Source: Daldinia sp. FL1419
Lineage: Eukaryota > Ascomycota > Sordariomycetes > Xylariales > Hypoxylaceae
Assembly: GCA_025201765.1 (NCBI GenBank)
Contig: MU623341.1
Coordinates: forward strand, 186,001-250,000
DNA: 64,000 nucleotides
Reading direction: 5' to 3'
The translations under genes were made by a program, and so were the position numbers. Positions 13,194 to 23,704 of the stretch are shown here, in pieces. The notes beneath the pieces are model-generated. The model saw nothing but the letters and a program-made list of their open reading frames with translations, searched no databases and was not told where the DNA came from. Numbering within the stretch: position 1 is the stretch's first letter; each line of letters opens with the position of its first letter.

Positions 13194-13355
13194 ATGAGTT
13201 ATGTGTTAGCTGCATTGGATAAACGACCGGACGAGCCGTGCATTGCTGATCCAGCTGATCTCATTATGGTCTCTATCAAGATCTTCCACTCCTGCGAGGT
13301 GTCGTCATCTGCCACCCTTATGTCTCATAGCAATGGAATTCCTAGGACCTTATGA
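13194..13355 (+). CDS. possible 53-residue small ORF
   Basis: An ATG frame of 53 codons starts 29 nt after a pyrimidine-rich tract (13132-13165) of the kind often found in fungal promoters and leaders. The product has no signal peptide, no membrane segment and no motif I recognise; it ends GIPRTL. It could be a real small protein, a first exon, or chance. Evidence is weak. Confidence 0.18.
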   Translation: MSYVLAALDKRPDEPCIADPADLIMVSIKIFHSCEVSSSATLMSHSNGIPRTL

Positions 13356-13418
13356 TGTGCTTACCCGTCGCCAAACAGCCAGATTTGCATGCAACGTGAA
13401 TAAATTCGCTATCTACTC

Positions 13419-13445
13419 TTTTTTTTTTTTTTTTTTTTTTTTTTT
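13419..13445. repeat. poly-T tract, 27 nt
   Basis: Uninterrupted run of 27 T on the plus strand. It could be a simple-sequence expansion or the poly-A tail relic of a retroposed copy on the minus strand, but no retroelement is recognisable next to it. Confidence 0.9.
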
Positions 13446-14283
13446 GAAAATTATCGATTTTTGTGCGACAATCATTCCAAACCTTTAAAAAGTCGAGATT
13501 TCCTTGGCATCTAAGATCCTTACGGCGTGGTATTGCCGGATACCCTTTTTTATGGTACACCTGGTACCAAGGTACGTCGCAACCGAGTGATCCGTGCTAA
13601 TTTATCTGGGTTATGAATCCTCCCGCGGCAGTCATCAGTGATACAGATCCCCGGGCTACAGCTATACCGGTCCCCCGCGGTCCAGATTCCATATAAACAA
13701 CTCAGCCTCCCAAATTATTGACCTCACGTATACGGATCCGTATCCGTATACGCTGTCAGTATCATCGATATGATTGTTAATATACAATCTGCACACAACA
13801 CCATTTCATATTTTGACTACGACCTTACTTGAGTTCAAAAGAGTGTTGTTGTATTAATTAACGCCTTTCTACGACTATATCCCTTAACTACTAAGTTAAG
13901 CCCCAGGAAAGTAAGGGTAGCAATATGATATTTTGGGCTGCATATTAATTAATAGCCCTCAAAATACCACCCATTACGTGAATTTCACTTTGAAAATACC
14001 TACCAGTCCACTTCGCTGTTGAAACTTGGGTGCCCGTCCAACTTTCTTGTTCACCATAAGAGATCACCAACGGCACTACTTCAGTTAATAGAAAGCTGAC
14101 TGCGCGGTGCAAAGGCTTGATCAAATGATTTTAAGAAATTTTATTTCGCAATTATATTCCTATAATAATCACCCTCAATTGAATTACAGTTTACTAAGGT
14201 GATATCTATATTGCCATGATAATCCCAGGCCTAATTGAACTCTAGAATGGAACCCTCCGCTGGAAAATAAGGGATACCTGGAT

Positions 14284-15150
14284 TCAACAGGGAGGAGCCG
14301 ATACCTTGCGATCTCCCATCCTTCGTTGGAACCAGGGTCGAGTCCACGACTTCCATCTTGCGATCCCTTTTACAGAAGAAGTGTCGATAGACTGCTGCTT
14401 GGAATCAATAGATAGTCTATCAATTTCCTCCTCCTTCTGACGCTTAAGCCACCTTAGCTTGAGAACTTCCCTTCCCAGCTGGGGGAAAACCCTGTCGATA
14501 TTATCTCCCGACTTAGCTGACGTCTCGAGGAACGCACACCCGAGTCCAAAACTAGCCGCAAGCTTGCGGCCTTCGGCCCAGGATACCTCTCGCTGCTCGT
14601 CTTCGCAATCTGAATTAGTACCTACGAGCATGAGACCGTACGTACGCGTCTCCCCGACCATGTTGCGGATATGGTCGTACACGCCTTGAAGCAGAGTGAA
14701 GGATGCTCTCGACTTTACGTCGTATACTAGGACGACAGCCTCTGTAATCTGTACTGCTTGCGTAAGCTGTTCTGCGGTCGACAAGTGTCGAGAAGGAAGT
14801 TCTAGAGCATTTATGATATAAGTCTGGTCCTCGATTTTCATGCTGTGGCGATAACCTCGCTCTTGTTCTTCGGGTTTGGATGACTGGTCCTCTTCGGCAA
14901 AAGTGCCGTAGCAAAACTATAGGCTGTTAGAATATAAAAGGCGCGCCTTTCTGGGTACCGTTACCCTTTCTAGAAACGATGTCTTTCCACAGCCCTTGTC
15001 GCCTAGAATAAGGAACATAAATTGGCCCGCATGCCTCTCTAATGGAGGCAATCCATCGCCGCAAATACCACCTTCCTCGTCGCTTGCTACCCACGCAAGC
15101 AGCGTTCGGAAATATCGAGCCTCCTCCTCAGTCCAGATAGATTCGGACAT
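14284..15150 (-). CDS. Divergent Ras-like small GTPase
   Basis: Two exons, 15150-14965 and 14916-14284, joined across a 48-nt intron (GTAACG donor, TTCTAAC branch, TATAG acceptor), giving 272 residues. The first exon carries an N-terminal extension of about 45 residues and then the P-loop LGDKGCGKTS (residues 49-58). After the splice the canonical G3 DxxG motif (DTAGQE in Ras) is absent; the equivalent position reads INALELPS. G4 is present but changed (VGTNSDCED, i.e. T-N-S-D in place of N-K-x-D), and G5 is good (ETSAKSGDN). The C-terminus is basic and ends APPC, which is not a CAAX box. So the fold is Ras-like but hydrolysis and membrane attachment are probably altered. Related divergent Ras-like proteins are common in filamentous ascomycetes. 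No specific role can be given. Confidence 0.82.
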
Positions 15151-15825
15151 TGCGTTGGCGAAAGCACGTACAGAGACATTGGAAAGACAACCCTATACTC
15201 GGGTGAGGAGCACGAAATAGTAAATTATATTAAACGAGACGCTCGCCAACTACAATATTACAGAAAAGCATGACACAACTACGACAATCGATTTACTCTG
15301 TGATGCCTTGTAGTAGGCCCCTTTAATTCCGTCGAATGTTACAGGAGTTCCTCTCTGTGCGACAAGAAAGCCGCAAGTTCTAAGTCGTGAGGCCATTCAA
15401 GGTAATCGACCGCCACCTTCATGATCCGACATCGACATCTTGGTGAGGTTGTCACCACCAGTAATCGGGCAACGGCAGACCAATCCGATAACGGGCAATT
15501 TCCGAAGCGCATTGCATAGCGCATTTTATCGCTTGCTCGCGTACCTGCACTCGTCTCATTTCAATTATATATCTTTGTTTTTTATTTATTTCCGTGATAA
15601 AATCGACTCCGGAATAAGGCATGGTAGTTAGGTCATGTTTGTTCAATATTCACTGGCTTGGCCACGACGTCGCCCACCATTTCCCTTATTTTCCTGTACT
15701 TACAAACGAACCTAGGACTTGCCGGTCTCTATTTTTTATTATTTTTTTCCCGGCGGTTAGACTATTAACCATAGTGTTCCTCCCGACCAATCTGATCTGT
15801 CAATACTCAGCTGCTGGTCCCGCTT
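15151..15825. other. short intergenic region
   Basis: Between the start of the Ras-like gene and the stop of the small gene at 15826. Short open frames on both strands have no recognisable features. A T-rich stretch near 15729-15750 may belong to transcript ends. Confidence 0.4.
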
Positions 15826-16224
15826 CTAGTCGGTGCGGCTGTGAAAGCTGGACATAAACTGGAGACTCTCACCAGGATAAGGATCCATAACCATGGCAGC
15901 AATGTCTAACCCCAACTTCTTAGCTTCTTCATATTTCCTTCTGCTGCCTGACAAACCGGCAAGCTTAGCCCAATAATCGAAGCTGGAGCGTCGTTCTTGT
16001 CTTAGCGGCTGAAACTGGTTGAGAGTTATTAGAGTAAGTAGGTAGTTGTTATGGGTATTGGGGGTATTTCTCTCACCTATGTTAGATGTTTTCTTTCGCT
16101 TCCATCTACGGTGTACCTAATCCTTCCATATGTGACTACTCACTAATAGAATCCGGTACAGCTTCCTAAACGCTGTAACAGCTCAGTACAATACAAATCT
16201 AGTTCTACCAGTCTTTTCTTCCAT
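15826..16224 (-). CDS. Small spliced gene, unassigned, LYR-like N-terminus
   Basis: The strongest evidence is a 62-codon open stretch 16014-15826 on the minus strand. It starts right after a good acceptor (CTAAT branch, then CAACCAG) and ends at TAG. It contains FDYWAKLAGLSGSRRKYEE and MDPYPGESL, which look like real protein. A strong GTGAGT donor lies at 16143, and the exon before it reads FRKLYRILL in matching phase. A full 77-residue model is exons 16224-16209, 16172-16144 and 16014-15826, with introns of 36 and 129 nt. The 36-nt intron is unusually short, so the first exon is uncertain. In this model an LYR tripeptide sits at residues 10-12, as in LYR-motif mitochondrial assembly factors, but the rest does not clearly match that family. 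The function is unknown. The next gene upstream (16584) is divergent. Confidence 0.42.
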
Positions 16225-16583
16225 CAAAAATAGACCAATTTTAATATATCAGAGCTTACGAACCCACTAAGCATCGGGATAAAAAGCTTAGTGAACACCG
16301 CTTATGGGCAAAGACCTGGAGCCGGACTGAGCTGATTCTTGGGTCAACTTGCGTGCGTCACACCCGCAGTTTCGGTTTGAGGTTCAACCTGTACGACTAA
16401 CCTAGTGGGTTTACCCCGGAATAGACCCTCTTGTGGTCGCTGGTCTTGAGATAGTTACGGATCCGTAAGGCGGGAACCCAAAGCCACAGCATTGTTGCTC
16501 GTTTCATCAGTCGAAAATAGTGTGAAGTGGTGTAAGCTACCTGATCCAGTTGGGTTCCATCATCGCTCGAAGGAAATGCGATC

Positions 16584-19215
16584 GTGAGTATGTCCTATAA
16601 CAATAATTTCCAGTTTACGCCCCGGCAACCCGCACATCATCTGAACCACAAGGTTTCCGATCTGTCCGACGGCCCGTACAACGATGGAACATCCGCTGGT
16701 AAGATTAGAGGCCGGGAATCTCTTGTGTCACTCCAGTCTGTCTACGACTCTCCACAACTAGATGCAACGTCAGATGGAAGTACCTATGGGTCGGGACCGT
16801 CCTGGTCATTACCCTTCGTTGGATCTGGGGGTGGGAGATACCAGCCTGTGTCGGCGCCCGGCCGTTCCAATTCAACCTTTGGGCGTTACAAGAGCGCCCG
16901 TGTCAGACCTCGAGATACAATCCACGAAGATGAGAGTATTGATATGTCCTTGCTGCGTGCAGCTGCGCCACTTGGACATTCTAACCCGTACGATCCCGTC
17001 GTTAGCGACGAACCGGCAGTTGATTTATCTTCCTTCTCCGGGCATACGAGCGCCCGAGGACAGGAAATCGCCGAGTCGTTCCATGCACGGGAAGCTAGAG
17101 GCCACTTGACCGGAGGTCTGGGGAAAGGGATGAGTCCGACGGCAACGATCAGGCGAGAACAGCTTATAGCTAACGCACCGTCTCTTGGGAGGAGCTTCAC
17201 CCGTACATTTTCTATGAAAAGCGCGTCCAGTTCGAACTCAAGAGCGGGCTTAAAGCAATTAGGGCAGAATGAAGCGAATAGGAGAGGAGATGTGATAGAA
17301 GTTATCATGGAAGAACCTGCAGACTTGAGCACGATGATTGGGCCGAATGTCGTCGGATCAGATCCAAGTCGCCGGTACTCGCAACTCCCAAGCAAGGAGA
17401 CAAAAACCGAAGTGTTTTATCCACAACCTAATTGGAAACCGTTCTCTATGAGATGGCCATATAGTGAGTGTGTTCCATACGGATGTGTTTTTTTCTTTTC
17501 TTTATAAAACACACCCATAACAAGCACATCCTAAGTCTACCACTCAGTCACTATCGCTAACTCCTATCACAGTAACTGGTTTAATTCTCCTATCTATCGG
17601 CCTCGCTATCGGCCAGGAGGTCCTCTTCCAGAAGTCTGCCGAAACACCTCTCGTCAAATTCCACAATGCCACAGATCTTGGACCTGGTTACTATTTCATC
17701 TTCAAATTTGTCCCGACAATAATTGCCGTCACGTACGGCGTGTTATGGCAGAATACCGACTTCGAGGTTAAGCGGCTTGAGGCCTTTTACCAATTATCTA
17801 AGGAAGGAGGAGCGTTAGCAGCGGAGTCGATCAACGTTGACTACATTACCTTATTTAACTTTGCTCGACCCTTTCAAGCCCTGCGGCGGAAACATTACGC
17901 AGTGGCGACCTCATCTTTGGCAACCCTTCTCGCCGTATCCTTAGTCCCCACGCTCGGTGCGGCGGCACTCGTCGTGGGACCGGACCGGCAGATCCGGCTG
18001 TCGAACCCCACTGTCGAGAAGAATATCACCGTCAGTCCTATCCTATCTCGCCTCTTGACCATGACATTCTTCGTCAATGCGGTGCTAGGATGCGTGTTGT
18101 TCTACCAGCTTAACACGCGTCGCTCAGGCCTACTCTCAGACGTCAAGGGCATCGCGGGGCTAGCGTCGATGGCCGTCGTGAGCCATATCATGACGGATTT
18201 CAAGGACATGGACGTCGCTAAGCCTAAAGATATCCACCGCAAGCTCAAGAACCGAAGATACGCGCTGCGTAATTCCTCGCTGGTTCCCGAGGATTTTGAG
18301 CAAGTGTCTTCGTCGGAGAGCGATAAGTATGAGAATTCACATCTACCAGAGAACCCCCATCCACTTATGCTACGTGCCGAGGGTTGTGTACCCTTTATCA
18401 TCGGGATTCTGATGTTTTTAGGTTTCATACCTGTATTTCTGTTCACCCCAGCAAGCATACTGACGAACAAAGCACCCTGGGTCATCACTCTGCTTGCCGT
18501 TATTATCAAATTAAGCTGGGGCAGTCTAGAGATGGCAATCCGTATGATGGAGCCATACTACATCCTCTCAAAGCGACACGCGCCAGCCAAGACACTAACG
18601 CTAGACTATACGGCCATGCCTTTCGCCGTCGTCGCCGCCCGCGCGCTTTTCAATAGGCACTGGATGGTATTCCTCGTGGGCTGGGGCACCATTATGGTAG
18701 AAGCGCTCACAATATTCGTCACCAGTCTAGCCACAGTCGAGGGCCGGGATTTCCTGGAGATACTCAGCCGAGTCGAAGACGACAACGACAGCCTCGGAGA
18801 TGGGTTCCTGCAGAAAGGCGTAGGCTCGGGCTCCGAGACAGTACTGTCGTTTACGGTGGCGCTGGCGTTAACGGTGCTTATCTTGATATACTTGTTTGTC
18901 GTCGCCACCGCGATATTTATCCGTCGGCGACACCCGTTTCTACCGCGGCAGCCGAGTACGATAGCGAGCGTGTTGGCATTCGTGCATCAGAGCAAGATGC
19001 TATATGATTTCGTAGGAACGGCCAAGTTTACGAATGCGCAGATGCGTGCACGGCTCGAGAGCCTGGGCAAGACGTACGGATTGGGGTGGTTCTCCGGTCG
19101 AGATGGATATGTGCATTGTGGCGTTGATGAAGAGGAGCTGAGTGGGAACTATAAGCATGGCGTTGAATTTTCGCAGGGGAATAAACCATGGCTTACGGAA
19201 TGGCAAGTTTTTTAG
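16584..19215 (+). CDS. DUF3433 multi-pass membrane protein
   Basis: Two exons, 16584-17463 and 17573-19215, joined across a 109-nt intron (GTGAGT donor, CACAG acceptor), giving 840 residues. Residues 1 to about 290 are cytoplasmic in style: polar, Ser/Gly/Arg-rich, no predicted membrane segment. The splice lands directly in the first hydrophobic segment (ITGLILLSIGLAIGQ). From there to the end there are about eight or nine membrane segments, with loops between them, for example VPTLGAAALVV, FIIGILMFLGFIPVFLF, WVITLLAVIIKLSWG and VALALTVLILIYLFVV. This arrangement is the DUF3433 family of Pezizomycotina, many of which carry two such blocks; here I see one long one. The biochemical role of the family is not established. 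The alternative of an ion channel or transporter cannot be excluded. Confidence 0.85.
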
Positions 19216-19596
19216 ATAAAAATCTTGGAATCGGCGTAAATGCTACGGCCCTGTGATGTGGTAGTTGATGCCAACTTGAGCGTTCACTCTGTGTCTGCGA
19301 TTCTCCATGATGTCGTTATATCATATCCGAAAATAGTTACCAAGCGGCTGTAGCAACTACAATATATCCATGAATCGCTGTAATCCATGTAGGCACGCAC
19401 CTAAGGTACCTATTTTGGGGTGCTGGCGAGTTGCCAGGCAACTGTCAAATTGAGAACCGTGCACCGTAGAGTTATCATGCGCGTTAACAACCCTTCTCAT
19501 AATTCCTGATCTCGGGGCTGCTGGTCAAGCGGTCATGCCTGGTGGCCGAAAAGCAAGATAAGATGGAAATAGAAAAACCCCCGGCAGTTTTTCGTA

Positions 19597-19673
19597 GCAC
19601 TTGGGTTCGAACCTATGTCATGGAGGCAAAATGACCGATTTGTCGAGGACAATTTCATAGGTTTCCCAAGTGC
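19597..19673. repeat. imperfect inverted repeat (hairpin)
   Basis: The left arm at 19597-19617 (GCACTTGGG, TTCG, AACCTATG) pairs with the right arm at 19656-19673 (CATAGGTT, T, CCCAAGTGC). That gives stems of 9 and 8 bp around a small asymmetric bulge, with a loop of 38 nt. The GGTTCGAACC core resembles a tRNA B-box, but the arms do not fold into a cloverleaf. It may be a small transposon remnant or a structured transcript. Confidence 0.6.
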
Positions 19674-19928
19674 GAGCTTTTTTGCCTTTATTTTCCCCGT
19701 GATTGTTTCTTCTTCCTTTTTTCCCATTCCCATTCTTGTATTCGCATTCACCCCAATTACGTGTAACCCCTTTCAGCTCAACCCTCGATTTCTTTTCTCC
19801 TAAATAAGCAAACATACTCAACTAGTCCTAGTTATAAGAATAGTCACATTAGTTAGGTACCTATCCGAGGTAGAAGTCTAGACCTAGAAACTACTTCTAT
19901 TTGCTTTTATCTCAGATATGAGCACATT

Positions 19929-20132
19929 CTAGCATTCGAGGAGGAAGGTTGTTTCATTGATAACGCAGTACTCTCCGTTCGTAATGGCCTGAAAATGTAG
20001 GGGATAGTAGTCTCGCTTCCGCGTTTCGTGGCGCAAGAGATACGTAAACGTGCACCCGTCTCCAGAGTTAATACATAGTAAAAACCCTTGGTCTATCTCG
20101 AGAGGCGGGTGCAGCAATAGGCGACTCTCCAT
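19929..20132 (-). CDS. possible 67-residue small ORF
   Basis: A 67-codon frame from an ATG at 20132 to TAG at 19931-19929. Codon use is even, and the translation (starting MESRLLLHPPLE, ending INETTFLLEC) is not low-complexity. It has no membrane segment or motif that I recognise and no conserved neighbour. It may be a small hypothetical protein or the remnant of a larger gene. Confidence 0.25.
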   Translation of the reverse strand: MESRLLLHPPLEIDQGFLLCINSGDGCTFTYLLRHETRKRDYYPLHFQAITNGEYCVINETTFLLEC

Positions 20133-20785
20133 ACATAATGACAATAAGCATGCCTTTTTAGTGTAAATGCTAAAATCTGGCGGGCATAGGTTAGCTAAAG
20201 TTTGCTCAGTCCAATCTTGATGCGATATTATCTCCTAATGCCGACGATGCCTTTCGGAGCACTTAACAGGGTAGGCGTAACCGAAGTTGTGGATGCCTTT
20301 TCCCGGTATCTGTTTGTTTTTTAGATTTTAGATTAGATTCATCCAAGACATATGCAATATAATCACAATGCCGTCCTCGCATAATGGCTTGTGGCGTATA
20401 TACTAGTTGAAACGACTATCTTTGGGGCTTTATTTGACAACTCTACGATGTGTTTTCCCCAATCATTTCGGTAGTAACGTCTAATAGAATTTGATAGACT
20501 TGATTGATAATAAAGAGCCAATCAGAAGCTATAAAGTGAATTGGATGTTGCACAAGTTTTCCTAATAAGGCAAGATGCTTGGAATTGATTGGTTCTAGCA
20601 ATTTTAGGTAATTAACATAGGTAGGTAGGTACCTTATCTACTTGCTGGTTGTTTTTTCCAATTGAGACAATTTCAAAACAAAGTCAAAATCTGGCAATTA
20701 AAAATGGTTAGGTTTGATATAGTCTTTAAAAGCTACTCTATTCTGCAGTAAGGGCTGAGTTCTCTACGCCGGTCTAGAGGATCTT

Positions 20786-20807
20786 GCGGCCGAAACTTCG
20801 CGGCCGA
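20786..20807. promoter_or_regulatory. paired GCGGCCGA direct repeat
   Basis: Two exact copies of GCGGCCGA (20786-20793 and 20800-20807) lie in direct orientation with 6 nt between them, about 540 nt upstream of the methyltransferase start. CGG-type half-sites with fixed spacing are bound by fungal Zn2Cys6 regulators. The regulatory role is an inference only. Confidence 0.3.
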
Positions 20808-21341
20808 GATTGTAGTGCTGACTATACGAAGTGGGTCGTAACAAGGCAAGGACCGTAATGATTGGCTGATATAGTGGCGAAGTTAGACTACTAGCGAATC
20901 CTCTAATCCCGTAGCCGGATCCCTAAACGGCTTCCGTTGCTGACAATTATTAGATATAGGGTCCGATAATAAGGCATGATCTAACAATGCAACATTATCG
21001 GTCAAATGCACGGTCTCAGGAGCTGAGCCTGTATTCGCATCCTCTTACATGGAGGAGTGAACAGGAGCAGAATGAGATAAGCATCTAGATCGGCTAAATA
21101 TATTGATTGGTTTGCTTTACTGTAACTTCGTCCCTTTTCATGGGGGCCCCCTTAATGTATGCAACCCTTCCGGTCAGATAGTTATAATCCCTAGTACTTC
21201 CGTGTTGTATCCACAGCAGGCCACGAAGAGATAATCAAACATAATATAAGGCCGTGGGATACTATCACTTGCCTCTCAGATATTCACCAACTTTTATTAT
21301 CCACAACCTGCTGTTCAACACGGACACTCTACACGGGCAAA

Positions 21342-22055
21342 ATGAGTACTACAATGGTTACGGAGACTACCTCGACAGGTCTGGGCTCAGGTATCTACAC
21401 ACAATCTCTTTTGAACTACCTATACCAACGCCTAGTTCTCGAGTTCAATGTTCCTTATGTGTGGGGTTGCCCATGTGATGTATTACTCAACCTCTTTGCC
21501 GAACATTTCTCTCAAAACCACTTAGACTGTGGCGTCGCTACGGGTTACTTTCCCGCAACTATCTTGCGACGCACTCCTCATGCCAACTCGCAACGTCAGA
21601 TCACCTTGCTGGACCTCAACCCTAACTGTCTCGAAGCAGCCAAGGCAGCCATAGTGGCAGAGGCGCCTCAAGTTCCGGTCCACACCGTCGAGGCCGACAT
21701 AAAGGCACCTATCCCGGCCGCTATTAAGGGCAAGAAGTTTGACACGATATCGATGTTCAACTTGTTCCATTGCGTACCTGGAGGTGCGAGCAAGTTCCAA
21801 GCGCTCGCTACCTACAAGGACGCTCTTGCGGATGATGGTGTATTCATAGGATGTACTGTGTTAGGCGAGAAGCATGCTACCGGCTGGTTTTCTCGGAACT
21901 ATCTCAGCCTCTACAACTGGGTCGGTGTATTCAACAACTGGGATGATAAGGCCGAGGATGTTGAACGTGTACTCCGATCAGCATACAAGGAGGTTGAAGT
22001 TTGGAAGGTCGGGATGATGCTCATGTGGAGAGTTAGGGGCCCTAAGAAGGCCTAA
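21342..22055 (+). CDS. Class I SAM-dependent methyltransferase
   Basis: Single-exon protein of 237 residues. The SAM-binding motif I region reads LDCGVATGYFP after a first helix. It is followed by an acidic strand end (ITLLDLNPNCLEAAKAA, motif II with Asp binding the ribose), then VHTVEADI (motif III) and FDTISMFNLFHCVPGG (motif IV). The late strand FIGCTVLGEK and the C-terminal strand pair KEVEVWKVGMMLMWRVRG complete a seven-strand Rossmann fold of normal size. The substrate is unknown; small-molecule methyltransferases of this kind are often in secondary metabolism. No biosynthetic enzyme lies next to it, so it is a stand-alone gene. The start is the ATG before MSTTMVTETTSTG; no better upstream ATG is in frame. 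Confidence 0.8.
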   Translation: MSTTMVTETTSTGLGSGIYTQSLLNYLYQRLVLEFNVPYVWGCPCDVLLNLFAEHFSQNHLDCGVATGYFPATILRRTPHANSQRQITLLDLNPNCLEAAKAAIVAEAPQVPVHTVEADIKAPIPAAIKGKKFDTISMFNLFHCVPGGASKFQALATYKDALADDGVFIGCTVLGEKHATGWFSRNYLSLYNWVGVFNNWDDKAEDVERVLRSAYKEVEVWKVGMMLMWRVRGPKKA

Positions 22056-23704
22056 GCGCCTCCTAGGCACTAAAATTATCGCATTTGAGGGGATAAGGGG
22101 CACTTTTGAAGGCGGGACGGCTAGGAGTTTGGTTGATTACCTACAGTTTGTATGGGGGCTGTTCTCTGGCCCTAGGCCGCGACATTACCACGTTATGTAG
22201 TTTCTTCTTGGTCGGTCAAGGGAGGTAACAATCGGATAGAATTGGATTCACTCGGCAAGATAAAATACCTGAATTAAAATTACCAAAATCACAATTCAAA
22301 TCAATCAAGTCCCATCTAATCAGGCTAGGATGTGAACTCACCAACTCCAGAATCGATTCAAGGACTATTTTGCTTTAGAGATAGTCAATATATATATCAT
22401 ACACATTTCATGGTCCCCCACTATGAAGCGGTGTGAACATAGTTGTTCAAAATAATACTATGTCTCTTATATTGATTTAACATACATCTTTCATGTAAAT
22501 CCTAAGATACTGTCAGGGTTCTAGCCTGTGCTACATATAGAACAAAAAACTTGTTCTATATGTAGCTGCCCTTAGCCATAGTTGTAGATAGGTTCCTCGC
22601 GGAACAACGGAGTTGTTTCCTTGCTTCTTGGTCCGCCTCGCGACAGATATCAACGCTACTCGAAATAGTGGTTACATGTAAGCCGAATCTACAACTCAAG
22701 TATCGGCAAATACTATTCCTAACCCTTAGGACACTATTCATAAATGTTAGGTATATTTCATTACTGAATATACGTTAGAGAGTGTCGTATCTAAGCTAAA
22801 GGAGACATACTACGCATTTACTATATATTAATAGACTGTTAGGAGACATGAGTTTGATTATGCCTGAGACTTTTTGAGCCCTGTATGGCAATCATTCCGT
22901 ACAACCATTCGGGGATAGCATGGTATACCCATATCAATACATTTTAATTTTACCTGAGATGTTTGTATATCAAGTGGTGCCGTTAGGGTCTACTATTGAT
23001 TACCTAGCTGTAAAAGATAAGAGAGGTGAGTTGGTTAAATAACATGCCTAAACCATCTTGTAAAGTTTTGCATCCTATTCTGGGGACCATTGCATTCATT
23101 ACAGATTAAGAAACTCCCTAGCCTACATATCAGTAACTCTCAGACTACTCCCTCCAGACTACGATATTGATTGGTCAAGATTAACGGACATCCTTACTGA
23201 TCAAATCTGCTCTGTCTGAACCATACGAGTGCCGTATTCAGCTTCCTGAACCTGTTCATATAACTGAGTAAGTAATACAGGCGTCTAGTCACAGAATTAG
23301 TTTTGTTATTGAATATATTCGACCCGCCATTACTATAAAACAGATCGAAGAGTATGGGAACAGCATTGTCGTTCTACGACGGTGCGCAGCTACGCATAAC
23401 GAATAGGTTTTCCGTGCTAAATATCGTCTATAACACTTTGACTGTAAGTGGTATGTAGGCGTTCGTCATCGTCGTGATGATAAAAGACCAAAACGAATCC
23501 CGCGTCTGCTGTTGTATGGATCTTTAGTGGAAATTATATAAACCGAATGAATTTCGTAAGAATTCTCGAGATTTTCTCAGCTCATCAGAATACATCACAT
23601 TCAGCACCGCCCTAACATTTACCTATCACGAATTTCTACTTGACAATACACACACTTCATAGCGCAGAAGCACCCGGCGACCAATAAGCCCCATCCATAC
23701 CAAG
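22056..23704. other. AT-rich intergenic region with a perfect hairpin
   Basis: No gene is seen. The notable element is a 16-bp perfect hairpin at 22530-22566. The remainder is AT-rich with no recognised transposon. Confidence 0.5.
22530..22566. repeat. 16-bp perfect hairpin
   Basis: GCTACATATAGAACAA (22530-22545) is followed by a 5-nt loop and its exact reverse complement (22551-22566). The stem is long and perfect for random DNA. It lies about 480 nt downstream of the methyltransferase stop, too far to be an obvious part of its 3' end. It may be a MITE terminal remnant or a structured RNA. Confidence 0.8.

Larger units (their letters stand above)
11229..14283. other. 3-kb intergenic region with low-complexity tracts
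   Basis: No convincing gene. The region holds a CT-rich stretch (13132-13165), a CAACTC repeat near 13053-13075 and a run of 27 T at 13419-13445. A 53-codon ATG frame at 13194-13355 has ordinary composition but no recognised similarity and no splice partner that I can define. A minus-strand frame at 12016-12483 (155 codons) shows no domain and repeats short words, so I do not call it. Confidence 0.5.
19216..21341. other. 2.1-kb intergenic region with an inverted repeat
   Basis: No clear gene. It holds an imperfect hairpin at 19597-19673 and a paired GCGGCCGA motif at 20786-20807. A short minus-strand frame (19929-20132) is listed separately. The rest is AT-rich with TAGGTAGGTACCT words near 20619-20632. 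Confidence 0.5.

Noticed and set aside
20820..20850. GTCGTAACAAGG string like the 3' end of small-subunit rRNA
   Set aside because: Only about 12 nt match and no other rRNA sequence is present on either side.
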